Shown piece by piece: positions 29,885-39,373 of a stretch of DNA of 64,000 nt; position 1 is the first letter of the stretch; each line of letters begins with the position of its first letter. The stretch comes from Holophagales bacterium (GTDB taxonomy: Bacteria; Acidobacteriota; Thermoanaerobaculia; Multivoradales; Multivoraceae), in NCBI GenBank assembly GCA_009843505.1, contig VYDI01000034.1, positions 434,001 to 498,000 on the forward strand. The letters are read 5' to 3'. A program made the position numbers and the translations under genes. The notes beneath the pieces were generated by a model. The model did no database searches. It was not told the DNA's origin and saw nothing but the letters and a program-made list of their open reading frames with translations.

Positions 29885-31987
29885 ATGCAGTTGAGCCAAT
29901 CCGTAGCCGTCGAACGCCGCGAGGAACCGGGACGCGGAGTCGCCGGCGCGATCTGGATCGACAACCCGCCGGTCAACGCCCTGAGCCAGCACGTGCGCGA
30001 GGGCCTCGCCGCGGCCGTTCCGGCGGTGGCCGATGACCCCGAGATGCAGGCAGCGGTTCTCGTCTGCCGCGGCCGCACCTTCATCGCCGGCGCCGACATT
30101 CGCGAGTTCGGCAAACCGCGCCTGCCCCCGGACACGAACGAGGTCAGGCGGATGATCGAGAAGTCACCCAAGCCGTTCGTCGCGGCGATTCACGGCACCG
30201 CGCTGGGCGGCGGTCTCGAGATGGCGATGGCCTGCCACTTCCGAGTCGCCGACCGGAACGCGCGGCTGGGCCTGCCCGAGGTCAAGCTCGGCATCCTGCC
30301 GGGCGGCGGCGGCACCCAGCGGCTGCCCCGCCTGGTCGGCGTGCCGCGGGCGCTCGAGATGATCACGAGCGGCGAGCACATCACCGCCGCGGAGGCGCTC
30401 CACCTGGGACTGATCGACGCCGTGGTCGAAAGTGAGGAGGAAGGCGGCCTCGAAGCCGGCGCGATGCGCTTCGCCCTGCGCGCCGTGGCCGAGGGACGCG
30501 GCCTGCCGAGAGTGCGGGACGTCGAGAGTCACCGCGAAGTGCTGCGCGAGAACCCGAAGATCTTCAGCGACTTCCGGCGCCGGATCGCGCGCAGGACACG
30601 GGGCTTCAACGCCCCCGAGGTCTGCATTCAGTGCGTCGAGGCGGCGGTCGAGCTGCCGTTCGACGACGGACTCGCGCGCGAGGCGGAGCTGTCGCGGACG
30701 CTTCACGCGGACCCGCAGTCGCGGGCCCAGCGCTACTACTTCTTCGCCGAGCGCGCGGCGCGCAAGATCCCCGACATCCCGGCCGACACGCCGGTCCGGG
30801 ACATTCGCCGCGTCGGCGTGCTCGGCGCCGGCACGATGGGCGGCGGCATCTCGATGGCCTTCGCCAACGCCGGGTTCCCCGTCTCGCTCATCGAGCAGAA
30901 CCGCGACGCTCTCGACCGCGGCCTGGCCACGGTGCGTAGCAACTACGAGCGCAGCGCCGCGCGAGGACGCTTCACGGCCGATCAGGTCGAGGAGCGGATG
31001 ACGCTGCTCGACGGCGGCACCGACCAGGACGCGCTAGCCGAGTGCGATCTCGTGGTCGAAGCGGTGTTCGAGGACATGGAGCTGAAGAAGCGTGTCTTCG
31101 GCCAGCTCGACCGGATAGCCAGGCCCGGCGCGCTACTGGCCACGAACACCTCCTACCTGGACGTCAACGAGATCGGCGGCGTCACCGGCCGGCCGGAGGA
31201 CGTCGTCGGCATGCACTTCTTCAGCCCGGCGAACATCATGAAGCTGGTCGAGGTCGTACGGGGCAAGAAGTCGGCGCCCGACGCGATCGCCACCGCGATG
31301 TCGATCTCCCGCGCCATCGGCAAGGTGCCCGTCCTCGTCGGCGTCTGCCACGGTTTCGTCGGCAACCGGATGCTCTTCCAGCGCCGCCTGCAGGCCGACC
31401 GGCTGGTGCTGGAAGGCGCGCTGCCCTGGGACATCGACCGGGTGCTCTACGACTTCGGCATGCCGATGGGTCCGTTCCGCATGAGCGACCTGGCCGGCCT
31501 GGACGTCGGCTGGAACGCGGAGACCTCTTCGTCGAGCACCTTGCGCGAGATGCTCTGCGAGCGGGACCGCCGCGGCCAGAAGACGGGCCGCGGCTACTAC
31601 GTCTACGACTCGGCGACGCGAGCCGCCGCGCCTGACCCGGAGGTCATGGACCTCGCCCGCGACCTGGCGGGCCGGCTGGGCATCGAGCAGCGCGAGATCG
31701 GCGACGAGGAGATCCTGAACCGTTGCCTGCTCTCCTCCGTCAACGAGGGAGCGAAGATCCTCGAGGAGGGCATCGCGCTGCGCGCCAGCGACATCGACGT
31801 CATCTGGATCAACGGCTACGGCTGGCCCGTCTACCGCGGCGGCCCCATGTTCTGGGCCGACGAGTTCGGTCTCGCCCGCATCGTCGACATCCTGGACGAC
31901 TACGCCGCCCGCTTCGACGCCGACCAGTGGCAGGCCGCGCCGCTGCTGCGGGAGACGGCCGCGGCCGGCGGCCGTCTCAGCAGCTAG
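29885..31987 (+). CDS. Bifunctional enoyl-CoA hydratase / 3-hydroxyacyl-CoA dehydrogenase
   Basis: 700 aa from the ATG at 29885 (GGAG 9 nt upstream). An in-frame ATG at 29870 lacks a ribosome binding site. It catalyses two beta-oxidation steps. The N-terminal crotonase domain has [12 protein letters not shown] and [19 protein letters not shown], which form the oxyanion hole and catalytic Glu region. The NAD-binding domain begins at about residue 308 with [17 protein letters not shown]. The C-terminal domains include [15 protein letters not shown] and [16 protein letters not shown]. Length and order match FadJ/peroxisomal multifunctional enzymes. The thiolase partner is not adjacent. Confidence 0.94.
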   Translation: MQLSQSVAVERREEPGRGVAGAIWIDNPPVNALSQHVREGLAAAVPAVADDPEMQAAVLVCRGRTFIAGADIREFGKPRLPPDTNEVRRMIEKSPKPFVAAIHGTALGGGLEMAMACHFRVADRNARLGLPEVKLGILPGGGGTQRLPRLVGVPRALEMITSGEHITAAEALHLGLIDAVVESEEEGGLEAGAMRFALRAVAEGRGLPRVRDVESHREVLRENPKIFSDFRRRIARRTRGFNAPEVCIQCVEAAVELPFDDGLAREAELSRTLHADPQSRAQRYYFFAERAARKIPDIPADTPVRDIRRVGVLGAGTMGGGISMAFANAGFPVSLIEQNRDALDRGLATVRSNYERSAARGRFTADQVEERMTLLDGGTDQDALAECDLVVEAVFEDMELKKRVFGQLDRIARPGALLATNTSYLDVNEIGGVTGRPEDVVGMHFFSPANIMKLVEVVRGKKSAPDAIATAMSISRAIGKVPVLVGVCHGFVGNRMLFQRRLQADRLVLEGALPWDIDRVLYDFGMPMGPFRMSDLAGLDVGWNAETSSSSTLREMLCERDRRGQKTGRGYYVYDSATRAAAPDPEVMDLARDLAGRLGIEQREIGDEEILNRCLLSSVNEGAKILEEGIALRASDIDVIWINGYGWPVYRGGPMFWADEFGLARIVDILDDYAARFDADQWQAAPLLRETAAAGGRLSS

Positions 31988-32012
31988 CGACTCGGCGTCG
32001 GCAAGCGGGCAG

Positions 32013-33047
32013 CTAACCTAAATCCGCAAGCCTGCTAGCCATATCCTGACCCCGTTTACTGAGCCCTGGGGTCCAGCCTGGATACTCAGGCGCAAACGCG
32101 CTTACGTCGTCGAGTCTAGCCATATCATCCGTTGACAGTTCTATTTCAGTTGCACCGAGATTGTCGGTTAGCTGCTGCTCATTGCGAGCTCCGACTATCG
32201 CGCTTGAAATGCCCGGCTTATGCAACATCCAGGCTAAAGCGACTTGCGCCACGGAAGCAGCTTTCTCCTCCGCAATCTCCCTAACCACTTCCACAATGTC
32301 ATAACCCCGTTCCTCATTGACGGGTGGCAGACTGACCGCGGCTCGCCGACCTTCGGCGGCCGTATCGCGAGAGTACTTGCCGCTCAGGAACCCGCTCGCC
32401 AGCGGGCTCCATACGAGAATGCCGAGACCCAGATCCAAGGCGGCTGGAACTATCTCCCTTTCCAACTCTCTGCCGACGAGCGAATAGTACGCCTGCACTG
32501 AGCAGAACCGTTCGAGACCAAGCCGTTGGGAGATGCCGTCGGCCTTCGCTATCTGCCAGCCGGCATAGTTCGACAAACCGATGTAGCGGACCTTGCCTTG
32601 CTGCACCAGCGCGTCAAGTGACCGGAGCGTTTCTTCAAGTGGAGTTGTGTAGTCAAAACTGTGTACCTGATAGAGATCGATCCAGTCGGTACCAAGGCGA
32701 CGCAAACTGCTCTCGCACTCCCGTATCGCCGATATCCGCCCTGCGCCCATCGAGTTGGGGCCGGTTCCCATTGGGTTGTTGTACTTGGTCGCCACGATGA
32801 CGTCGCCGCGACGAGTGCCGAGTGCCTTGCCGAGCATGACTTCAGACTCACCCATGCCGTAGATGTTTGCCGTGTCGAAGATGTTCACCCCGGCATCGAT
32901 CGCGCAATCAACCATGCGTGTGGCGAGCTCCTGGCCCGTGCCGCCAAGCATCTTGCCGAACATGCCATCGGGACGGTCAAACGTCATTGCCCCCAACGCA
33001 AGCTGCGAGACGTAGAGCCCCGATTTGCCTAACGGTACGTACTTCAT
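32013..33047 (-). CDS. Aldo/keto reductase, low-GC gene
   Basis: 344 aa TIM-barrel NADPH-dependent reductase. The catalytic tetrad is complete: D58 and Y63 in FDTANIYGMGESE, K88 in VIVATKYN and H129 in LYQVHSFD. The C-terminal cofactor loop has SSAIVGARNEQQLTDN. It resembles the general-stress YajO/Kv-beta-like AKR branch; the substrate is open. Sampled lines of the gene are about 47-60% GC, with many A/T-ending codons, against well over 65% in its neighbours. Recent acquisition is therefore likely. It stands alone on the minus strand, with no mobile element seen beside it. Confidence 0.92.
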   Translation of the reverse strand: MKYVPLGKSGLYVSQLALGAMTFDRPDGMFGKMLGGTGQELATRMVDCAIDAGVNIFDTANIYGMGESEVMLGKALGTRRGDVIVATKYNNPMGTGPNSMGAGRISAIRECESSLRRLGTDWIDLYQVHSFDYTTPLEETLRSLDALVQQGKVRYIGLSNYAGWQIAKADGISQRLGLERFCSVQAYYSLVGRELEREIVPAALDLGLGILVWSPLASGFLSGKYSRDTAAEGRRAAVSLPPVNEERGYDIVEVVREIAEEKAASVAQVALAWMLHKPGISSAIVGARNEQQLTDNLGATEIELSTDDMARLDDVSAFAPEYPGWTPGLSKRGQDMASRLADLG

Positions 33048-33085
33048 CTGTTGCTTACTCCCAGTTGTTCAAGTTCTTCACGAGT

Positions 33086-35014
33086 TCACTCCGGAGCTGG
33101 CGGCGCCACGGGCACGTCCAGCCAGGAACCGTCGTCGCCGCCGCGACGGATCGCCACGGTCGGCGCGTCGACGCCTTGCGGATCCGGATACAGCGCATGG
33201 TTGGCGGCGTCCGCGCCGGCGATAGTCAGCCGCAGGCGGTGGCCTTCGTCGATCGTGACTGCTGTTGCCATCAGGTCGATCGCGAGTTCGACGGGTTCGT
33301 CCGGCAGCGGTTCGAGATCCTCGGCGTGGCCGCGGTGGAACGGCAGACCGTGGTCGTCCCAGGGGGCGTCGCCGACGGCGCGGTAGGAAGCCCGCAGCGC
33401 GCCTTCGGTGACGTAGTGAGAGCGGCCGTCCGCGTCGACCTCCTCCAGGTAGACGAAGAAGTCGCCGTCGTCGTGGGTCGAAGTGACGGACAGATGGACG
33501 ATGGGGTGGCCAACGATGGTCATCGCTTCAGCGAGCGGCCCGGTGGTGTAGGTGAGGGCTTTGGCGTTCTCGGCGGAGCGCTCGTCGAAGAAGGTCGTAC
33601 CTTGCCGGTCCTGGCGGCGCGCACCGTGGCCGTTCATCCAGCGAGAGAACGAGCCTACGGAGGAGGAGTAGTCGACCGTGTACTCGTCCTGGCTGGCCTC
33701 GTTCGCTGAATCGTCCGCCAGGACGCCCTCGCCGGCAAGCGCGAAGCGCCGGTTCGCGAGGTCCGCCGGAGGCCAGGAATCGGCCGCGGTCCAGGTTGCG
33801 GGGTCTTCGGCCCGCTCCTCGTCGAGGCTCAGGGCGGCGTCCGGGTCTTCCGGAAGGGTGTGACTTCCCTGCATGACGTAGTAGTGGACCGGAGCTTCGT
33901 CCATCACGCCGTTGTCGATTCCCTTGAGCCAGTGGTCGTACCAGCGCAGGAACTCGGCATTGTGGACGTCGCCGCCGTAGCCGCCGCCGTGGATCCAGGG
34001 GCCGATCATCATCTTCTGTGATGCGTTCGGGAGGTTGGCGAACGCCATGGGCTGCTGGGTGGCGTAGATGTCGAGCCAGCCGGCGAGGTGGTAGATCGCG
34101 ATGCCGGACGTATCCATCGCGGTCCAGTCGTCGCTCGTGCCGGTCGTGTCCCAGGACACGTGGTCGCCGTCGTCGATGTCGAGCTTCCAGTCCCGGAGGC
34201 CGGCGCCGGCTTCCGCGAGCATCTCGTGCGCCCAGAGGTTTCCGGCGTGCTCCGCCACCGCGGCGTCCCGGAGAGCGCCGTCCGGATCGTCGTCGACCGG
34301 CGCGGCCCGGGTCGAGAGATCCGCCGCCTTCGTGCCGGCGCCCCAGGTACCGATGAACTCGTTCTTGTACGTGCCGCCCCGGAAGACGAAGTCGTAGGGG
34401 GTCGGCCCGGCCATCTCGGCGAAGATCGCCTTGAGCGCCGGCGGCCTCCGCGTGGCGGCCTGGTACTGGGTCATGCCAGGGTACGAGCGGCCCTGCATGC
34501 CGACGTTGCCGTCACTCCACGGCTGCGCGGCGATCCACTCGATGATGTGGAATGAGTCGGCGGTTTCCTCGATCGAGAAGGCGCCGTTGTGGACCCCGAA
34601 GGAAGCGCCCGTGCCGCGAGCGTCGGCGACGGCGACCGTGTAGCCCCGGTGGAGCATGTGTTGCAGCACCGGATCCTGCTCGGCCTGGGCGAGGATCCTC
34701 GTGTTGCCGTCCTCGTCCTTCAACTGGAAGGCCCGCGTGTAGCGGGTGTAGTGAAGGATCGTGGGCAGCGGCTCCGATGCCTCGACGCCTTCGCTTGTCG
34801 GGATGAAGTAGTCGACCGAGACGCGCACGCCGTCGGGCATCGGCACATAGACGGAGTACCGGTTGGCGCCGTCGTAGGTTGCTTCCCGCGTGTACGCGCC
34901 GAAGCCGGCGTGCTCGCCGCCGGCCGGAAGGTCGCCGCCGGCCGGCGCGCAGGCGAGGATTGCGGCCAGGAGGGGGACGGTACAGAGCGTCAGGAATCCA
35001 GTCTTCGGTTCCAT
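33086..35014 (-). CDS. CocE/NonD-family serine hydrolase, probable lipoprotein
   Basis: 642 aa. The N-terminus TVPLLAAILAC is a lipobox with Cys22, so the enzyme is probably anchored in the membrane facing the periplasm. The alpha/beta-hydrolase core has the nucleophile S177 in MQGRSYPGMTQ, an acid in NGVMDEAPVHYYV and the His in IGPWIHGGGYGG. A C-terminal jelly-roll domain (X-Pro dipeptidyl-peptidase C-terminal type) follows: EAMTIVGHPIVHLSVTS. The family includes X-prolyl peptidases, cocaine esterase and glutaryl-acylase-like enzymes. It lies 9 bp after a quinoprotein gene in the same operon. Confidence 0.92.
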   Translation of the reverse strand: MEPKTGFLTLCTVPLLAAILACAPAGGDLPAGGEHAGFGAYTREATYDGANRYSVYVPMPDGVRVSVDYFIPTSEGVEASEPLPTILHYTRYTRAFQLKDEDGNTRILAQAEQDPVLQHMLHRGYTVAVADARGTGASFGVHNGAFSIEETADSFHIIEWIAAQPWSDGNVGMQGRSYPGMTQYQAATRRPPALKAIFAEMAGPTPYDFVFRGGTYKNEFIGTWGAGTKAADLSTRAAPVDDDPDGALRDAAVAEHAGNLWAHEMLAEAGAGLRDWKLDIDDGDHVSWDTTGTSDDWTAMDTSGIAIYHLAGWLDIYATQQPMAFANLPNASQKMMIGPWIHGGGYGGDVHNAEFLRWYDHWLKGIDNGVMDEAPVHYYVMQGSHTLPEDPDAALSLDEERAEDPATWTAADSWPPADLANRRFALAGEGVLADDSANEASQDEYTVDYSSSVGSFSRWMNGHGARRQDRQGTTFFDERSAENAKALTYTTGPLAEAMTIVGHPIVHLSVTSTHDDGDFFVYLEEVDADGRSHYVTEGALRASYRAVGDAPWDDHGLPFHRGHAEDLEPLPDEPVELAIDLMATAVTIDEGHRLRLTIAGADAANHALYPDPQGVDAPTVAIRRGGDDGSWLDVPVAPPAPE

Positions 35015-35023
35015 CGGATACTC

Positions 35024-37000
35024 CTAGGTGGGCAACCGGTAGGCGATCAGCTCGAACGGAGCCCCGCGCCCGCCGAGAGCGAACACGAGGTACTGCCGGC
35101 CTCGATGCAGGAAGGTGATGGGACTGCCGTCGGTGTGAGCGGGTAGTTCGAGTTCGCCGACGAGTTCGCCGGTTGCCTTGTCGAACGCGCGCAATGCCGG
35201 CGTCTCGATCCGCCAGTCGTCGCGTCCCGCGCCCTCCGCCATCGCCTCCCGGTCGATCCCGCGAAAGGCGAGGGACCGACCGGAGGTCACGAACAGTAGC
35301 GTTCTGGTCGCAACGACGTGGCCGCGGGCGCCGGAGCCGAGGGCGGGCAGGTCGAGCCCGGCAAGGGCCGGATGGCGGCGCGGGCCGTAGCCCAGAGGCA
35401 TGGTCCAGGCGATCGCGCCGCGGTTCATGTCGTAGGCGGTGACCCGTGAGTAGGGCGGCTGGACCAGCGGCAGATCGCGCGGGCCCCGGACGTCGCTGGT
35501 GATGCGGCCGACGTAGTCGAAGGACGAGCGGCTCGGGTCGGGCTTGCGCAGCGTGTTCACGACGGGCCAGGTGAAGGACGGCACGTAGAGCATGCCCGTC
35601 TCCGGGTCGAAGGCGCCGCCCGGCCAGCTCGCGCCGCCACCGTAGCCGGGCATCAGAAACGTGCCGCGCTCCGTGGGCGGCGTGAAGATCGGTCCGTACT
35701 GGTAACGGCCGAGGATGGCCATCGCCTCGCCGCGGAGTTCCGGCGTGAAGTCGATCAGATCCTCCGGACCGAGGCCCTGGCGTTCGAAGGCCGGCGGCCT
35801 GGTGGGGAAAGGTTGTGTGGGCGATGTCCGTTCCCCGACGATGCCCGTCTGCGGCACTTCGCGCTCCAGGATCGGCCACACCGGTTCGCCGGTGCCGGCG
35901 TCGAAGACGTAGAGGAAACCCTGCTTGGAGAGCTGCATCGCCGCCCGGATGGAGCGGCCCTCGACCTCGATGTCGCCGATGATTGCCGGAGTCGGCAGGT
36001 CGTAGTCCCACAGGCCGTGGTGAACCGTCTGGAAGTGCCAGCGCCGCTCCCCGGTTTCGCAGTCGACCGCGACCAGCGACTCGGCGTAGAGGTTGTCGCC
36101 CAGGCGGTGTCCGCCGTACCAGTCGTTGGTCGGCGTGCCGAACGGCAGGTAGGCGAGGCCGAGTTCCGGGTCGGCGCTCATCAGGGTCCAGACGTTCGTG
36201 TTGCCGCTGTACTTCCAGGAACCGTCCTCCCAGGTGTCGCGTCCGGGCTCGCCTTCCTGGGGAATCGAATGGAAGGTCCACAACTGCTCGCCGCTGCGCA
36301 CGTCGAATCCGCGGACGTCGCCCGGCGCCGCTTCCGGCGCGCGCGGCCCGTCCGAGATCGACGAACCGACGATCGCGACGTCGCGGCACAGGGTGACAGG
36401 CGAACTGACGCTGTAGACCCGCCGCGAGACCTCGCGACGCAGGCCGAGGGTGAGGTCGACGGCGCCGCCGTCCCCGAACGTGGCGATGGGCTCGCCGCTC
36501 AGCGTGTCGACCGCGCGCAGGAAGGAGTCGCCGCCCGCCCACACCAGCCGGCCGCCCTCGCCGGGCAGGTCCGGGTCCTTCCAGTACGCCGCGCCCCGGT
36601 GCGTGAAGCCGAGATTCGTCGGCCGGCCGTGAACGTACGCCCGTGGGTCATAGGTCCAGAGGCTCGTCCCGCGCTCGATGTCGATGGCCGCGATCTGCCC
36701 GTAGCCCGTCGTCACGTAGAGCCGGTCGCCAACCTTGATCGGGATCGCCTCGTGATTCCGCGGCACCATGCGCCGCCCAGTCGTTTCTCCATCCCCGGTC
36801 ATCAACTCGTTGTCCGGCGACGACCATCGCCAGGCGATTCCGAGCTCTCCGAAGTTGTCCCGATCGATCTGCGCGAGAGGCGCGTACCGCTGACTCGCGT
36901 CGTTACCGGTCACGACGGACCAATCGGTATTCGACGGCGGCTGACCGAGAGCCACGGAAGTCCCGGCGAGAACGAGGGTCAAAAGGGCGTGACGCGCCAT
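35024..37000 (-). CDS. Exported PQQ-dependent dehydrogenase, glucose-dehydrogenase-like
   Basis: 658 aa from the ATG at 37000, which has GAGGAG 7 nt upstream. An ATG at 37015 lacks such a site. The signal peptide is LLTLVLAGTSVALGQ. Blades carry AIDIERGTSLWTYDPRAYVHG, AVDCETGERRWHFQTVHHGL and VFDAGTGEPVWPILEREVPQ. WDYDLPTPAIIGDIEVEGR is the pattern of membrane glucose dehydrogenase-like enzymes, without their membrane-anchor domain. It has no vicinal Cys pair and no haem domain. It is first in a two-gene operon with the CocE hydrolase, so the two may act on one substrate in the periplasm. Confidence 0.9.
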   Translation of the reverse strand: MARHALLTLVLAGTSVALGQPPSNTDWSVVTGNDASQRYAPLAQIDRDNFGELGIAWRWSSPDNELMTGDGETTGRRMVPRNHEAIPIKVGDRLYVTTGYGQIAAIDIERGTSLWTYDPRAYVHGRPTNLGFTHRGAAYWKDPDLPGEGGRLVWAGGDSFLRAVDTLSGEPIATFGDGGAVDLTLGLRREVSRRVYSVSSPVTLCRDVAIVGSSISDGPRAPEAAPGDVRGFDVRSGEQLWTFHSIPQEGEPGRDTWEDGSWKYSGNTNVWTLMSADPELGLAYLPFGTPTNDWYGGHRLGDNLYAESLVAVDCETGERRWHFQTVHHGLWDYDLPTPAIIGDIEVEGRSIRAAMQLSKQGFLYVFDAGTGEPVWPILEREVPQTGIVGERTSPTQPFPTRPPAFERQGLGPEDLIDFTPELRGEAMAILGRYQYGPIFTPPTERGTFLMPGYGGGASWPGGAFDPETGMLYVPSFTWPVVNTLRKPDPSRSSFDYVGRITSDVRGPRDLPLVQPPYSRVTAYDMNRGAIAWTMPLGYGPRRHPALAGLDLPALGSGARGHVVATRTLLFVTSGRSLAFRGIDREAMAEGAGRDDWRIETPALRAFDKATGELVGELELPAHTDGSPITFLHRGRQYLVFALGGRGAPFELIAYRLPT

Positions 37001-37097
37001 CGTCGGACTCCTCATTCAACCCAGTCGTCGTTCGCGGAAGCCAGGATCGTAGCAGCGGTCGGCGTCGCGTTCAGTCGCGGCGATGCATGTGCACCGA

Positions 37098-37583
37098 TCA
37101 GGCGAACAGCCGCTGATCCCACCACACTGGCGTCTCCAGACCGACCTCGATTTCCAGGCCCTTGTAGTCCGGATGGCGCGTGTTGATCACGACGTTGCTT
37201 TCGACGCGCGCGACGACCGATGGCACGAAGAGCAGCACGCTGCGGCGTTCCAGATACCAGTCCCCGCCGAAGCGCTGCGACGCCGCAAGGTCCGGCCGTT
37301 CCCAGCCAGGCAGCACGTCGGCCGTGACGACTTCGTAACTCGTTCCGGCGGGTATGACCACCTCGACAAAGTGCTGGTTCGGCGGAACGTGCGCCGGCCA
37401 GTTGACCAGCATCTCCAGCATCGCCGTCGAGTAGTTCCGGGACGCGTAAATCACCTCGGCGCCGCGCTCGTGCCACCTGCCAGAAGCTCGTCTGGCGCCG
37501 TCCGCGCTCCACACCGGAAACCTCCCGTCGACGTCGCCCATGCGATACGCCCGCATCGGCGACGCGAGCACCCGAGCGCTCAC
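37098..37583 (-). CDS. RES-domain toxin of a type II toxin-antitoxin pair
   Basis: 161 aa from the GTG at 37583, which overlaps the antitoxin stop as GTGTGA. An ATG at 37556 is an alternative start (MRAYRMGDVDG). The RES fold is shown by AYRMGDVDGRFPVWS, RRASGRWHERGAEVIYASRN, STAMLEMLVNW and the closing DYKGLEIEVGLETPVWWDQR. Family members are ADP-ribosyltransferase-like enzymes that deplete NAD+. The Arg, Tyr and Glu residues expected of the active site are in place (GRW, YASRNY, MLEML). The antitoxin lies directly upstream in the same operon. Confidence 0.88.
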   Translation of the reverse strand: MSARVLASPMRAYRMGDVDGRFPVWSADGARRASGRWHERGAEVIYASRNYSTAMLEMLVNWPAHVPPNQHFVEVVIPAGTSYEVVTADVLPGWERPDLAASQRFGGDWYLERRSVLLFVPSVVARVESNVVINTRHPDYKGLEIEVGLETPVWWDQRLFA

Positions 37584-38065
37584 ACCGGGAAGCCGTACTG
37601 AGCGCGGCGAATCAACTCGAGCACATGGCGCGCGCCGGCGGAGCTGGAGCACGCGACATCGAGCGCTCTCTGGCCTTCCAGGAGAGGATGGCGCGCCGTG
37701 AGGTAGGCCATGATTCCCTCCCTGTCCCCCTTGTACGAGCGACTGAGGGCCTCGACGATGCGGCTGAGTTCGTAGAGCCGCTCGCTCATCTCTCTCGACA
37801 GCGGCTTGCCCTCGGTGCGAGCCCGTCGCAGCGTCGCCTCGGGAATCACGGGTCCGACGACGTTCGCACGGCCGAGAATCTCCATCAACACGGTCGCCGC
37901 GTCGGAATGCAGGCCGCCGCCGACTCGCCGCGCGAGTTCCAGGTCGCTCAAGACGGCGGCATCCTCGATCCCGAGCAGATCCCCGAGGCGGGCAGCCTCG
38001 GTTATCGGCAACTCGGCCCGGTTCGCGTAGCCCGCAAGTACGGTAGCGGCATCGCTCTTCGTCAT
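37580..38065 (-). CDS. Xre/MbcA/ParS-type antitoxin of the RES pair
   Basis: 161 aa. An N-terminal helical, DNA-binding-like region (AAVLSDLELARRVGGGL; VIPEATLRRARTEG) precedes the toxin-binding C-terminal domain: LSREMSERLYELSRIVEAL and RALDVACSSSAGARHVLELI, ending with an AQYG motif. This is the usual layout of antitoxins that bind RES toxins and repress their own promoter. Its ATG has no ribosome binding site and sits 6 nt after a -10 box, so translation is probably leaderless. Confidence 0.88.
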   Translation of the reverse strand: MTKSDAATVLAGYANRAELPITEAARLGDLLGIEDAAVLSDLELARRVGGGLHSDAATVLMEILGRANVVGPVIPEATLRRARTEGKPLSREMSERLYELSRIVEALSRSYKGDREGIMAYLTARHPLLEGQRALDVACSSSAGARHVLELIRRAQYGFPV

Positions 38066-38101
38066 TCGACGACGATACGGCCGTCATTTGACGCCTGTCA
38101 A
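38066..38101 (-). promoter_or_regulatory. Toxin-antitoxin promoter with palindromic operator
   Basis: On the minus strand, -35 TTGACA (38096-38101), an 18-nt spacer and -10 TATCGT (38072-38077) are followed after 6 nt by the antitoxin ATG. Inside the spacer CGTCAAATGACG (38082-38093) is a perfect inverted repeat, a plausible operator for antitoxin autorepression. Confidence 0.75.
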
Positions 38102-38144
38102 GGATCTTCTGCGCGCCGGGAACTCCGCGAACGTCCGCTGCCGG

Positions 38145-38900
38145 TCAGGCCGGAATCACGACGACGGTCCACACGCGCGATGCGCCGCCAGCGACCTCGT
38201 CAGCCTGGCCACCCGTCAACGCGTACCAGCCGACGAGGTGCCGGACCGTCCCACTCTCGCGCGCGACCCTCGTCCGAAGCCGCAGCTCGCCGCAGCGAGC
38301 ACCGCCGTCGCCCGCCTCCCGCCCCTCCAGCTCGACATCCGAGAACCCGAGCACCTGCCGGTAGCGGGGAAACAGGGCCTTGTACGCGCTCTCCTTGGCC
38401 GAGAACACGAGCGTGAACATCTCCGCCTCGCTCAGAACGCCGGCGCTTCCCTGCCGGAGACTCATCTCGCGCTCGTTCAGCACCCGCGCACCGAGCCGCC
38501 CGGCCTGCTCTGTGGACACGACGCGTTCCACATCGACGCCGAGCCCCCGGTACCGGTCGGCCGCCGCAACGGCGGCGAAACCGAAGCCGGCGCCGTGGGA
38601 GATCGAGCCGACCACACCCTCCGGCCACCGGGGGACATCGTCGTCGTCGCCGGCGATCTCGCCCTCCGACGCGTCGGGCCCGAGTAGCTGCCTCAGCGCG
38701 TACCCGCCGCTAATCCGGCCGGCAAGGTACTCCCGGCGCCGCTTGTCGATGGCGCTTTCGAGGGTGCCAGGCAGGCTGAAGCCGAGTCGTCGAGCTTCCT
38801 CGATCAGCTCCTCCAGCGGGCCGATCTCGTGCGCGGCGGCAGCGATGTCGCGGGGAAGGCTGCTCGCCAGGCTCGGGGGCACTCCCCGGGCCGTGCTCAC
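38145..38900 (-). CDS. 4'-phosphopantetheinyl transferase (EntD/Sfp-like)
   Basis: 251 aa from the GTG at 38900, overlapping the upstream stop as GTGA. It transfers phosphopantetheine from CoA to carrier-protein serines. Three family motifs are present: VVGSISHGAGFGFAAVA, LGVDVERVV (magnesium-binding Asp/Glu) and FSAKESAYKALFPRYRQVLG. This pattern matches the EntD branch, which usually modifies siderophore or polyketide carrier proteins. No such synthase lies in the window, so it may serve fatty-acid or remote pathways. It is last in the operon with hflX, the thioredoxin-like gene and the DCC gene. Confidence 0.9.
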   Translation of the reverse strand: MSTARGVPPSLASSLPRDIAAAAHEIGPLEELIEEARRLGFSLPGTLESAIDKRRREYLAGRISGGYALRQLLGPDASEGEIAGDDDDVPRWPEGVVGSISHGAGFGFAAVAAADRYRGLGVDVERVVSTEQAGRLGARVLNEREMSLRQGSAGVLSEAEMFTLVFSAKESAYKALFPRYRQVLGFSDVELEGREAGDGGARCGELRLRTRVARESGTVRHLVGWYALTGGQADEVAGGASRVWTVVVIPA

Positions 38901-39361
38901 GCCAGGAAGTAGCGCCGCTGCTCCGGCGTGGGCACGGGACACTCGGCCAGCCGGCGGCCGACCTGTTGGCGGTTTCGCGCCAGGATCCGATAGCCCCAGT
39001 CGAGCACGGCTCTCGGCACGATCCGCGCGAGCGGCGCGAGCCAACGCTCCGGGCCGTCCAACCGCGCCGCCAGCCACAGCACCGCTTCGCTACGGACCTT
39101 GATCTCGCCCGGCGGGGGTGAAGCTGGAGTCGCGCCCGCGCGCGTCGCCGGCAGGATCTGAAGCACCATGCTGTCCAGCTCGGCAAGATCGGGCCGGACG
39201 GCAGTCAGTCGCTGGAACGACTCACCGTCCTGGGGCGCGAACCGGACACCGGGCGGCACCCCCCGGGACAGACACCTGGCCACCGACCAGTTACAGAGCG
39301 GGCAGTCGCCGTCGTAGTAGACGATGGCCGTGGGCGGCCGGCGTTCGCGGCGCTCGTCCAT
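38897..39361 (-). CDS. DCC-family thiol-disulfide oxidoreductase-like protein (DUF393)
   Basis: 154 aa. The defining motif is at the N-terminus: IVYYDGDCPLCNWSVARC, with the CPLC pair in a thioredoxin-like setting. VRSEAVLWLAARLDG and RNRQQVGRR follow, as in other DCC proteins. The reaction is not established for the family beyond a predicted redox role. It lies 12 bp after the thioredoxin-like gene and overlaps the phosphopantetheinyl transferase gene by 4 bp, so the three are certainly co-transcribed. Confidence 0.88.
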   Translation of the reverse strand: MDERRERRPPTAIVYYDGDCPLCNWSVARCLSRGVPPGVRFAPQDGESFQRLTAVRPDLAELDSMVLQILPATRAGATPASPPPGEIKVRSEAVLWLAARLDGPERWLAPLARIVPRAVLDWGYRILARNRQQVGRRLAECPVPTPEQRRYFLA

Positions 39362-39373
39362 CCGGTAGCGGGC

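Noticed and set aside
32013..33047. Genomic island or insertion element around the low-GC gene
   Set aside because: No transposase, terminal inverted repeats or attachment-site-like repeats were visible on either side.
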